Shown here piece after piece: positions 42,284 to 50,079 of a DNA stretch of 64,000 bases (position 1 is its first letter; every line of letters begins with the position of its first letter). Origin of the DNA: Alcaligenaceae bacterium (GTDB lineage: Bacteria; Pseudomonadota; Gammaproteobacteria; Burkholderiales; Burkholderiaceae_B); the NCBI GenBank assembly GCA_013416405.1, contig JACCET010000006.1:248001-312000 (forward strand). Reading direction: 5' to 3'. Position numbers and translations under genes: made by a program. The notes beneath the pieces were generated by a model. The model was not told the DNA's origin and did not search any database. It saw only the letters and a program-made list of their open reading frames with translations.

Positions 42284-42615
42284 GAGCGTGGTTTCTGACC
42301 GACCGCCACATTGGACGAGGTGAGCATATCGACCACCGACGCAGGCGCATCGACCCCTGTTGGCTGGCCCAGCAGCTTACCACCCGACTGTATGAAACCA
42401 TGAACTTCCTGACGCAAAGACTGCGGCACCAGCATTAGCTCCATACCCATGGCGCGTGCCATTTCCATTAAGGTGGACATGCGTGGATCAAGCGCACCAC
42501 TTTCCAGGCGCTGAACAGTCATGCGATTAAGCCCGGCCCGCTCTGCCAGTTGGCTCTGGGTCAGACCCGATGCTTTGCGTATAGCCTCAAGGTTGGCAGC
42601 AAGCGAAATGATCAT
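42280..42615 (-). CDS. hipB: HipB-like antitoxin (XRE family)
   Basis: 111 residues with an N-terminal XRE-type helix-turn-helix (about 6-60: LEAIRKASGLTQSQLAERAG, LNRMTVQRLESGALDPRM). The remaining half contains QSLRQEVHGFIQSGGKLLGQ and a flexible C-terminal tail. It represses its own operon and neutralises HipA in related systems. It starts about 30 bases downstream of an AT-rich operator array, and its gene overlaps hipA. Confidence 0.93.
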   Translation of the reverse strand: MIISLAANLEAIRKASGLTQSQLAERAGLNRMTVQRLESGALDPRMSTLMEMARAMGMELMLVPQSLRQEVHGFIQSGGKLLGQPTGVDAPASVVDMLTSSNVAVGQKPRS

Positions 42616-42643
42616 TTAAATATTCTTTTTTAATTAAAAGATA

Positions 42644-42745
42644 GTTTATAGTAGCTTTTAATATAAAAACAGTCAAGCCTTTGGATGCTTAAAAGTAGCT
42701 TTTATAAATAAAAGCTACTATAAACAATCTTTTTTATAGTAACTT
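42644..42745 (-). promoter_or_regulatory. hipBA operator array
   Basis: A 17-bp perfect inverted repeat with arms at 42644-42660 and 42709-42725 (arm begins GTTTATAGTAGC). Inside it a 24-bp perfect palindrome occupies 42695-42718 (arms start GTAGCTTTTAT), and a weaker related site TATAGTAACTT lies near 42734-42746. So three or four copies of the TAGTAGCTTTTA unit lie directly upstream of hipB, as expected for cooperative HipB binding. Confidence 0.8.
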
Positions 42746-42772
42746 TCTACTGGGTGATGTGTATCGCCTACA

Positions 42773-43984
42773 ATGTTTCCTTCTTCGATCTGGCGCATCT
42801 TCCAACTTGCCATGGCTACAGTTCAACCATCCATCGCTTGCACCACAGTTTCCTGGAGCGAAAGCGACAGTACGCGCCAAGCCTTATGGCTTACGGAAAT
42901 ACTAGGTGCTGCTCCTTTGCGCATTATCCCGGTCGACGATACCCTGAGCGCCGATGCTGCATATCGACTGATCAGCCAAGGCACATCACTGCTATGGCGA
43001 GGCGATTTCCAGAATGCACGGCAGTTGCTGCAGGCGCTTGCCCGCCGGATAGATGGCAAGCCTTCTTCAAAAAAAAACCGCAAGACCAGCCCTGCTGCGA
43101 CGGCAGGCCCGCTAGCTATTTTTAATCGGTATCGCCAGCAACAGTCACAGCGGGCAACCTTGCTGAACCGCCTGCTGATAGAACTGGATGCCGATGCAGG
43201 CATAGCGCTGCGACGCGCACCCGACGTGCAAGCCGCTAGTCAGGCGGCAGTGGGAGACACAGGCGCCCCGTTTCTGCTGCCCCTGCGAGCGCTGCAAGGT
43301 TTCATAGGCGCTTATGAGTGGCGCAAGAAAGGCGTTGCCGCAGCAGGCCTGCCTGACAAAATTCATGTGCACTATGGCGTGTTTTCGCCCAACCGAGGCG
43401 AGTACCTTGATTTGGTGGCACAAGCCCCCTTGCCCGCAACTGACCTGGCCTTTGACATCGGGACAGGCAGCGGCGTACTGGCTGCGATACTGGCACAGCG
43501 CGGCGTACGCAAGATCATTGCCACCGATCAGGACGAGCGTGCACTGGTCTGCGCGCGCGAGAACATCGATCGCCTGGGCTTCAGCACCACCATAACGCTG
43601 GAACAGACCGACTTATTTCCGGCGGGCAAAAGCCCCTTGATAGTTTGCAACCCGCCGTGGCTACCCGCGCGCCCAACCACCGCAATAGAATATGCCATCT
43701 ATGATCCAGAGAACCGCATGTTGCTGGGCTACCTGCAGGGTCTGACCACACATCTGCAAGCCAGCGGCGAGGCCTGGCTGATCATGTCTGACCTGGCCGA
43801 GCACTTGGGTTTGCGCAGCCCCGGCTTCCTGCATGAAGCCTTTGCCAACGCGGGGCTACGCGTCATAGAACAACATACCGCCAAGCCCAGGCACCCCAAG
43901 GCTACAGACCTTGCAGACCCATTGCACTTTGCGCGGCAAGCTGAAGTCACCTCTTTATGGCGCCTGGGCCTGCAGACACATTGA
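42773..43984 (+). CDS. SAM-dependent methyltransferase (HemK/RlmG-like, N-terminally extended)
   Basis: 403-residue cytoplasmic methyltransferase. The start is uncertain: ATG at 42773 or 42812 (MATVQPS), neither with a good ribosome-binding site. The C-terminal half is class I: SAM motif DLAFDIGTGSGVLAAILAQRG near 223-243, motif II IIATDQDERAL near 247, and the amino-methyltransferase signature CNPPWLPARPTT near 292-303. NPPW is characteristic of enzymes that methylate exocyclic or amide nitrogen (PrmC, RlmG). The N-terminal 190 residues have no recognised fold. The substrate is unknown. Confidence 0.8.
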   Translation: MFPSSIWRIFQLAMATVQPSIACTTVSWSESDSTRQALWLTEILGAAPLRIIPVDDTLSADAAYRLISQGTSLLWRGDFQNARQLLQALARRIDGKPSSKKNRKTSPAATAGPLAIFNRYRQQQSQRATLLNRLLIELDADAGIALRRAPDVQAASQAAVGDTGAPFLLPLRALQGFIGAYEWRKKGVAAAGLPDKIHVHYGVFSPNRGEYLDLVAQAPLPATDLAFDIGTGSGVLAAILAQRGVRKIIATDQDERALVCARENIDRLGFSTTITLEQTDLFPAGKSPLIVCNPPWLPARPTTAIEYAIYDPENRMLLGYLQGLTTHLQASGEAWLIMSDLAEHLGLRSPGFLHEAFANAGLRVIEQHTAKPRHPKATDLADPLHFARQAEVTSLWRLGLQTH

Positions 43985-44103
43985 ATAGTCGACAACGAGG
44001 CATGATCTAACTAAACCGCACACTTGATACATATAAACTCATTACACTATGAGCGTCTGAATCATTGCGCTTTTTTCAGGGCGCGGGAGCTCCAATACAC
44101 ACC

Positions 44104-44571
44104 ATGCTGCAGAAAATCATTCTGGCAATCGCCGTCTTCATCATTATTCTGGTTGCGCTGACTTTTGGCGAAACCATAGCCCACGATGCTTTTGTGTGGA
44201 TATCGCATCTGACCGGCCTGGTCATAGAAAACTTCTCGGATATCTACTACGCCGTACACGACTACGTGCGTACACACGCCGTCAAAGTCCTGATTGCCCT
44301 GGCACTGACGGTACCCATCAGTTTATGGATAATCAAAAGCAAGAGCGATGAGCTTGAAAAGCCCACCAACCATAGAAAAATCGCCATTGTGCTGGCTTTG
44401 TTCCTGGGCTGGCTAGGCGCGCACCGCTTCTATCTGGGGCAAATAGGCTGGGGAGTTTTTTATCTGATTGTTTTCTATTTCTTTGCCCCGCTGGTTATCA
44501 TACTGGGGCTGATCGACGCCATACGCTATATGTTCATGAGCGACGAAGACTTCGCGCAAGCACGCCTCTAA
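44104..44571 (+). CDS. TM2 domain membrane protein
   Basis: 155-residue protein. ATG 44104 chosen over an upstream in-frame start. There are helices near 1-22, 30-48 and 57-76, then the TM2 domain (about 93-145) with RKIAIVLALFLGWLGAHRFYLGQ, GVFYLIVFYFFAPLVIILGLIDAIRYMFM. In TM2 domains the two helices are joined by a short loop with an Asp/Gly-rich pattern. Function unknown. It lies 12 bases before the lipoate-ligase-like gene. Confidence 0.85.
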   Translation: MLQKIILAIAVFIIILVALTFGETIAHDAFVWISHLTGLVIENFSDIYYAVHDYVRTHAVKVLIALALTVPISLWIIKSKSDELEKPTNHRKIAIVLALFLGWLGAHRFYLGQIGWGVFYLIVFYFFAPLVIILGLIDAIRYMFMSDEDFAQARL

Positions 44572-44583
44572 GGCTGGCGCCCC

Positions 44584-45309
44584 ATGCCGTTCACATTGCT
44601 GCCCTATGCCGGAAATGAGCCGCAACACGCCCGTTTTGATGAGTCGCTGATCGCCCTGGCCGCCCAGCAAGGCCCCAGCGCCAGCATCTGGGATGCCGAG
44701 CAAGGGCTGGTGGTGCCACGCACCTATCAGCGCTATGCGGGCTTTGAACACGCCTGCGAGCAGTCGGAACAGGCGAGCTGGCCTGTAACGGTACGCCAGT
44801 CCGGCGGAGGTATCGTGCCTCAGGGGCCGGGCATCATTAATCTGAGCCTGGCTTACTCTGCACACGGCAAGCCGCTGGATCACTCCGATGCGGCTTATCA
44901 GTTAATTTGCGATGTCGTCAGCCATGCGCTGCAGGAATTCGGCATAGCTTCCCATCCGCAAGCCGTGGAAGGGTCGTTTTGCGATGGCCGCTACAACCTG
45001 GCTGTTGGCCAAGGTGCTCAGGCAAGAAAAATCGCCGGAACGGCACAGGTATGGCGCAAACATCCGCAAGCAGTAGGGTCAGATCAACAAATCGTTCTGG
45101 TTCATGCACTGATACTGGCCCGGGTCGACATACAGAACATCTGCTCGCTGGCCAATCATTTTGAGCAACTGCTAGGCAGCAACAAATGCTATGACAGCGA
45201 GCGCGTGGCATCCTTGCATACGCTTTCAGATAATCCTGAGCTGACATCGAGTTCATGGCTGGCTGCGTTACGCCAGGCCTTGGCGCAGCAGATAAAGCAG
45301 CTGCCATAA
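44584..45309 (+). CDS. Lipoate-protein ligase A family protein
   Basis: 241 residues of the BPL/LplA/LipB fold. The signature RQSGGGIVPQGPGIINLSL near 76-94 corresponds to RRSGGGAVYHDxGNLN of LplA, and the catalytic lysine motif is ARKIAGTAQ near 150-158. It could transfer lipoate or octanoate to carrier proteins. The usual C-terminal accessory domain is missing, as in short LplA-like/LipM-like proteins. Substrate is not determinable from sequence. Confidence 0.85.
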   Translation: MPFTLLPYAGNEPQHARFDESLIALAAQQGPSASIWDAEQGLVVPRTYQRYAGFEHACEQSEQASWPVTVRQSGGGIVPQGPGIINLSLAYSAHGKPLDHSDAAYQLICDVVSHALQEFGIASHPQAVEGSFCDGRYNLAVGQGAQARKIAGTAQVWRKHPQAVGSDQQIVLVHALILARVDIQNICSLANHFEQLLGSNKCYDSERVASLHTLSDNPELTSSSWLAALRQALAQQIKQLP

Positions 45310-45351
45310 GGGTCAGCGCAAGCGCTGCAGCCGAGCGTGCCCCTTTAAAGA

Positions 45352-46983
45352 CTACAAGCGAGCCAGAGCTTCAGCCAGACTCAAGCTGATGTCTGCGCCG
45401 CCCAGCTTGCTGATCAAACCCATTTTCTGCAGCTTGGAACGCACACGATCATTGGCTTCCACCAAAATCACGCGAATACCTCTGCCCTGCATGATCATGA
45501 CGGCATCTTCCAGCGCTTCAAGGCCTGTGGCATCGATGAAAGGCACGTGTCCCAGCCGTATCAGCAGCACCTTGGGATCGGTATGCGTTTCAACCAAGAC
45601 CCTTTGAAACGCGTCGGCTGCAGCAAAGAAGAAAGGCCCCTCAATGGTGTAGACCAGGACGCCTGGCGGCACTTCGGCAATACCTTCGTGCGCAAGCTCC
45701 TTGTGCAGTGATCCGTCGTCTTGCCGGCGTACCACCACGCTTTCAGACATGCGGCGCAAGAAATGCAGCATGGCCAGCACGACACCTATATTCACCGCAA
45801 CCACCAGATCGGCAAAAACCGTCAGGCAAAATGTCACCAGCAAAATAACCACGTCGGCACGAGGTGCGCGCTTTATCATTCCCACGACATGCCGCAGGTT
45901 GCTCATGTTCCAGGCCACAACGAACAGAATGGCCGCCAGGGTTGCCAGTGGAATGCTGCTGGCCAGCGGCGCCAGAAACAACAAGACCAGAATCAGTACA
46001 ACAGCGTGAACAACGCCCGCGATCGGGCTGTTGCCACCGTTGCGGATATTGGTTGCCGTACGCGCAATCGCACCGGTTGCGGCAATGCCTCCAAACAACG
46101 GTGACAGCACGTTTGCCAGGCCCTGCCCCACCAATTCCCGATTGGAATTGTGACGCGTGCCCGTCATGCCATCGGCCACCACTGCAGACAGCAAAGATTC
46201 AATGGCACCCAGCATGGCAATGGCGAATGCCGGACCGATAAGCTCGACCAATCGGGTCAGAGTAATGTTGGGCCACGCGAAAGATGGCAGGCCCCGGGGT
46301 ATTTCACCAAAAGTACTGCCTATGGTGGCCACGCTCTCAAAGTTGAACAGCGCCTGGATCATCGTTATGAGTACCAAGGCGCACAGAGGGCCCGGAACGC
46401 GCGACATACGCGGGATGCGCGAGGTAAAGACGACCAGCAGCAACGAAGCAATGGCCATCAGGGTAGTGGCCCAGTCAAACTGGGGCAACACCTGTACCAG
46501 CTGCCAGAGCTTTTCGTGAAAGTGCGTGCCTTGCACATCTGGCAAACCGAAGAAATCCTTCCATTGGCCGACCCAGATGATGACGCCTATACCGGCGGTA
46601 AACCCCACAATGACAGGCGCCGGAATGAACTTGATGACTGCGCCCATGCGGGCCAGGCCGAACAGCAGCAGAATAACCCCAGCCATCAGGGTCGCAATTT
46701 GCAGTCCCTCAACACCGTGCTGTGCCACAACGCCCGACAAGATGACAATGAATGCGCCCGTTGGCCCGGCAATCTGCACGCGGCTGCCACCGAACAAGGA
46801 AACGGCAATGCCGGCAATGATGGCGGTGTATAAGCCCTGCTCGGGTTTGACCCCCGAAGCGATGGCAAAGGCCATGGCCAAGGGCAAGGCGACAATACCG
46901 ACCACAATGCCGGCAACAATATTGGCCAGCCAATGCTGACGCCCCAACAAGCCCGCGCGCTTGGCGTCGAGAATTGCAAACAT
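45352..46983 (-). CDS. SulP family anion transporter with STAS domain
   Basis: 543-residue inner-membrane transporter for sulfate, bicarbonate or a related anion. About 12 helices occupy residues 20-410, with the family's AGITVG-like start VGIVALPLAMAFAIASGVKPEQGLYTA near 30-56 (split here by the shown blocks) and a C-terminal STAS domain (about 435-543: VLVYTIEGPFFFAAADAFQRV and FIDATGLEALEDAVM). Sulfate versus bicarbonate cannot be told. A palindromic operator is found directly upstream at 47008-47025. Confidence 0.92.
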   Translation of the reverse strand: MFAILDAKRAGLLGRQHWLANIVAGIVVGIVALPLAMAFAIASGVKPEQGLYTAIIAGIAVSLFGGSRVQIAGPTGAFIVILSGVVAQHGVEGLQIATLMAGVILLLFGLARMGAVIKFIPAPVIVGFTAGIGVIIWVGQWKDFFGLPDVQGTHFHEKLWQLVQVLPQFDWATTLMAIASLLLVVFTSRIPRMSRVPGPLCALVLITMIQALFNFESVATIGSTFGEIPRGLPSFAWPNITLTRLVELIGPAFAIAMLGAIESLLSAVVADGMTGTRHNSNRELVGQGLANVLSPLFGGIAATGAIARTATNIRNGGNSPIAGVVHAVVLILVLLFLAPLASSIPLATLAAILFVVAWNMSNLRHVVGMIKRAPRADVVILLVTFCLTVFADLVVAVNIGVVLAMLHFLRRMSESVVVRRQDDGSLHKELAHEGIAEVPPGVLVYTIEGPFFFAAADAFQRVLVETHTDPKVLLIRLGHVPFIDATGLEALEDAVMIMQGRGIRVILVEANDRVRSKLQKMGLISKLGGADISLSLAEALARL

Positions 46984-47007
46984 GCTTGTACGCTTCCTAT
47001 ATGTGTT

Positions 47008-47025
47008 TTCACATCAACATGTGAA
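47008..47025 (-). promoter_or_regulatory. Palindromic operator upstream of the SulP gene
   Basis: Perfect palindrome TTCACAT-CAAC-ATGTGAA, 25-42 bases upstream of the SulP ATG and so over its promoter. The pattern is like the winged-helix ArsR/SmtB family sites, but the cognate regulator is not in the window. Confidence 0.55.
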
Positions 47026-47066
47026 TATAGTACTTCCACGGAACGTCGGCAGAACCGGCGCAGTAG

Positions 47067-47096
47067 AAAAAAGGGCCGCCATCTCGGGCGACCCTT
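47067..47096 (-). terminator. Terminator of dnrN-norZ
   Basis: Stem AAGGGTCGCC / GGCGGCCCTT (10 bp with one G-T), 6-base loop, then T-run on the minus strand (complement of 47067-47072). It lies 36 bases after the norZ stop. Confidence 0.85.
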
Positions 47097-47131
47097 GTAC
47101 TCAAGCGCCTAAGCGCCTGTTAATGCCAGCC

Positions 47132-49411
47132 TTATTCGGCGGCGGCCGTTGCAGCGTAGCCAATATTGGCAGCGTAGCTTTTAGGGCGGAACACACCCAG
47201 AACGACTTGCCAGAAGATGGCCAGGGCGCCAATGATGAACACGACGTCACCAAAGGTACGGATCCAGCGCAGGGTTTCGAACAGCGGCTGCTGCATGAAC
47301 TCTTCACTACGCGCATACCACATGCCTTCCGACACACTGGCGTAGAACTGCATGATGCCGATAGGCAGCAGGCTGGTGAAAATCATCAACACCAGACCGC
47401 CATTCAGCCCCCAGAAACCGGTACGCATGACTTTTTCGTTGAAACTGAAACCAGGCACGATGTAGCGCAGCACCAGCAAGGTGAAGCCTATGGCCAAGAA
47501 GCCATACACGCCAAACAGGGCGGCGTGTGCGTGAACCGCGGTGGTATTCAAGCCCTGGATGTAGTACAGCGAGATGGGTGGGTTCACCATGAAACCAAAC
47601 ACACCAGCGCCCAACATATTCCAGAAAGCCACTGCCACGAAGCACATCAGGGGCCAGCGAACGGCTTCCATCCAGGGAGCACGCTCTTTAAGGCGCCAGT
47701 TCTCCCATGCCTCGTAACCCAGCACAATCAGAGGCACCACTTCCAGCGCACTGAAGCTCGCGCCTATGGCCATGATGGGGGTGGTCGTCCCCGAAAAGTA
47801 CATGTGATGCAGGGTGCCAGGCACACCGCCCAGCATGAACAGCGATGCCGATGCCAGGCTGGCCACCGTTGCGCCGCGCTTGGAAACCAGGCCCATGCTG
47901 GAGAAGATGAAAGCCAGTGCCGTTGTGGCGAATACTTCAAAGAAGCCTTCTACCCACAGGTGCACCACCCACCAGCGCCAGTACTCCATGATGGTGATAT
48001 GGGTGCGTTCGCCGTAGAACAAGCCGGTGCCATAGAACAGACCGATGGCAATCGTGGAGGCCGCCAGCAAGGCCAGCAGGTTTTTGTCGCCCTCTTTCTT
48101 GAAGGCAGGCAACATGCCACGCAACATAAGAACCAGCCAAAAAGCCAAGCCAGCAAACTTCACAAGCTGCCAGATGCGACCCAACTCAAGGTATTCGTAG
48201 CCTTGGTGACCCAGCCAAAAATTCAGGTGCTCCGGCATGATGTGCTTGATGGCCAGGAAGTTGCCGATGTAGGAACCGACCACCAGCACCACCAGCGCCC
48301 AGAACAGAATATCGACCCCCAGTTTTTGATACTTGGGATCTTTACCTCCATTGATCATGGGGGCCAGGAACAGACCTGCAGACAGAAAGCCTGTGGCGAT
48401 CCAGAACAAAGCTGTCTGTAAGTGCCAGGTGCGCGTCAGCGAATAGGGGAACCACTGCGAAACATCTATACCATAGAAGGACTGTCCCTCGATCGTGTAG
48501 TGGGCGGTAAAGCCGCCAAGCAACACCTGGAACATGAACAGCGCCACCACCAGGAACAGATACTTGCCCAGCGCGCGCTGCGAAGGTGTCAGCGGCCCGA
48601 CGCCCAGCGGATCCTTCTTGGGCGCGACGGGCTCAGGCTCTTCGCGATGCGTGAATGCCCAACCCCAGACCAGGAAGGCAATACCGGCGATCAGGAAGAT
48701 CACACTGGCAATCGACCACAGCACGTTGGCTGTCGACGGCTTGTTGTCGATCAGCGGCTCGTGCGGCCAGTTGTTGGTGTAGGTAACCTGGCTGTTGGGC
48801 CGTTCCGTAGAAGCTGCCCACGCCGTCCAGAAATAGAAGTTGGTCAGATCCTGGCGGCGCTCAAGGCTGGGCAAGGTATCTTCCTTCATGGCAAAGTTAT
48901 CGCGTGTTTGGCGGAACTCTGGATCAGAGCCATACAGCTTGACGTAGTAGTCGGCCGTTTGCGCCATGGCTTGCGCACGCCGGTCGGTGACCGTAACAAT
49001 TCCAGTGTCAGGATCGAGCGTATTCGTGCGGTACTCGTTCTTGAGCTGATTCTTCAAGATAACCTGTCTGTCGGAATGAAGCTGCTCGAACGGAACGCCG
49101 GCCTCTTCCTGGGCAGCCAGATCCAGCCAGGCCAGCAATTCGCGGTGCAGCCAGTCTGACGACCAGTCAGGCGCCTGATAAGAGCCATGCCCCCAAACCG
49201 AACCGACCTGCATACCACCTGTACTTTGCCAGGCCGTTTGACCGTCGAGAATTTCTTCCTTGGTCATCAACACCTTGTTGGAGGTAGTGATTACCTGCTC
49301 AGGAATAGGCGGCACTTGTCGATAAACTTCGACCCCGCTCCAACCCAGAACCGCAAAGGTAAGGGCCAGAACAGCCAACAATACCCACCATAACTTCTTA
49401 TACTCGCGCAT
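47132..49411 (-). CDS. norZ: Quinol-dependent nitric oxide reductase (qNor)
   Basis: Single-subunit enzyme that reduces NO to N2O with quinol, in the inner membrane. The ATG at 49409-49411 follows AGGAG by 6 bases and gives 759 residues; a TTG two codons earlier is less likely. The N-terminal extension (about 1-220) replaces NorC, and the 12-13 helix core follows with metal ligands visible in WHLQTALFWIATGFLS, YWRWWVVHLWVEGFFEVF, TLHHMYFSGTTT and HAHAALFGVYG. A length of about 760 residues is standard for qNor. The gene overlaps dnrN by 14 bases. Confidence 0.95.
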   Translation of the reverse strand: MREYKKLWWVLLAVLALTFAVLGWSGVEVYRQVPPIPEQVITTSNKVLMTKEEILDGQTAWQSTGGMQVGSVWGHGSYQAPDWSSDWLHRELLAWLDLAAQEEAGVPFEQLHSDRQVILKNQLKNEYRTNTLDPDTGIVTVTDRRAQAMAQTADYYVKLYGSDPEFRQTRDNFAMKEDTLPSLERRQDLTNFYFWTAWAASTERPNSQVTYTNNWPHEPLIDNKPSTANVLWSIASVIFLIAGIAFLVWGWAFTHREEPEPVAPKKDPLGVGPLTPSQRALGKYLFLVVALFMFQVLLGGFTAHYTIEGQSFYGIDVSQWFPYSLTRTWHLQTALFWIATGFLSAGLFLAPMINGGKDPKYQKLGVDILFWALVVLVVGSYIGNFLAIKHIMPEHLNFWLGHQGYEYLELGRIWQLVKFAGLAFWLVLMLRGMLPAFKKEGDKNLLALLAASTIAIGLFYGTGLFYGERTHITIMEYWRWWVVHLWVEGFFEVFATTALAFIFSSMGLVSKRGATVASLASASLFMLGGVPGTLHHMYFSGTTTPIMAIGASFSALEVVPLIVLGYEAWENWRLKERAPWMEAVRWPLMCFVAVAFWNMLGAGVFGFMVNPPISLYYIQGLNTTAVHAHAALFGVYGFLAIGFTLLVLRYIVPGFSFNEKVMRTGFWGLNGGLVLMIFTSLLPIGIMQFYASVSEGMWYARSEEFMQQPLFETLRWIRTFGDVVFIIGALAIFWQVVLGVFRPKSYAANIGYAATAAAE

Positions 49412-49925
49412 TCTCAACTCCTTTTGCTGCGTTCGAGCCCTTTAAAAACAACACCTCGTTTTCCAAATGAATGTGTTGCGACAAATCTTCGGTAAAATTT
49501 TTCAGACCGCTATATAACCCTTGCCATGTGTTGCAAGCTCTATCGGGCAAGGTAAGGCCATACGTAAGATCATGAATCTGCGCCAGGGCCTGATCCTGCC
49601 CGGTGTGCTCGAAACGCATGACAGCAACGGGACCACGCGCCAGAGCTCCCATGCCTTTGAGCAACATGGGAAACAGCACTTGCTCTTCCTTGAGCATGTG
49701 GCTTTCCAGAGCCTGCTGCAGGCCTTCGAGCGTATCGGCCAAACCTGCCGGACACGCCGGATCGGTTGCATGCACATGCTCAACCTTGCGCGCCAGGCGG
49801 ATCAGTTCGGGTAGCTGCTCCCGATGACGCTCGTGAAATCGCTTCACGATATAGGCGACCAGGTCTTCGACGGGAGCCGCATGCCAATCGGCCAGCTCTG
49901 TCGCCCCTGGAACTAGGGTGTTCAT
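49398..49925 (-). CDS. dnrN: Hemerythrin-like iron-sulfur cluster repair protein (DnrN/YtfE/ScdA type)
   Basis: Di-iron protein that repairs NO-damaged iron-sulfur clusters or senses NO. The 175 residues form a hemerythrin domain: IVKRFHERHREQLPEL near 26-41, HVHATDPACPAG near 49-60, ESHMLKEEQVLFPML near 73-87, RFEHTGQDQALAQIHDL near 102-118, and HIHLENEVLFLKG near 151-163. It lacks the N-terminal ScdA domain seen in E. coli YtfE. It is first in the operon, behind a sigma-54 promoter controlled by NorR. Confidence 0.92.
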   Translation of the reverse strand: MNTLVPGATELADWHAAPVEDLVAYIVKRFHERHREQLPELIRLARKVEHVHATDPACPAGLADTLEGLQQALESHMLKEEQVLFPMLLKGMGALARGPVAVMRFEHTGQDQALAQIHDLTYGLTLPDRACNTWQGLYSGLKNFTEDLSQHIHLENEVLFLKGSNAAKGVENARV

Positions 49926-49964
49926 TTGCTCAGTCCTTCTAAAAGTTGATCATGCCAGGCTTAA

Positions 49965-49980
49965 AGCAATAGTTATGCCA
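49965..49980 (-). promoter_or_regulatory. Sigma-54 promoter of dnrN-norZ
   Basis: On the minus strand TGGCAT-AACTA-TTGCT, a full match to the -24/-12 consensus TGGCAy-N5-TTGCw. It lies about 40-55 bases upstream of the dnrN ATG. A NorR-type sigma-54 activator is encoded divergently. Confidence 0.85.
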
Positions 49981-50018
49981 ACTTTATTTCCCTATGAATC
50001 AATGGTATTTTTATATAG

Positions 50019-50076
50019 GGTATAATTAACCCTAGGCTAAAATGGTGTTTTTAACCCTATGTAGGTAGTTAATACC
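50019..50076. promoter_or_regulatory. Three NorR boxes (GGT-N7-ACC)
   Basis: GGT-N7-ACC occurs at 50019-50031, 50044-50056 and 50064-50076, with centres 25 and 20 bases apart. This matches the three-site arrangement described for Ralstonia eutropha NorR. They lie upstream of the sigma-54 promoter, and the third reaches within 4 bases of the norR ATG, so NorR may also repress itself. Confidence 0.85.
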
Positions 50077-50079
50077 CTG

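Noticed and set aside
46961-48421. 486-codon plus-strand open frame
   Set aside because: It is antisense to norZ; the translation is His/Gln-rich without any family resemblance, while the opposite strand encodes a clear NO reductase.
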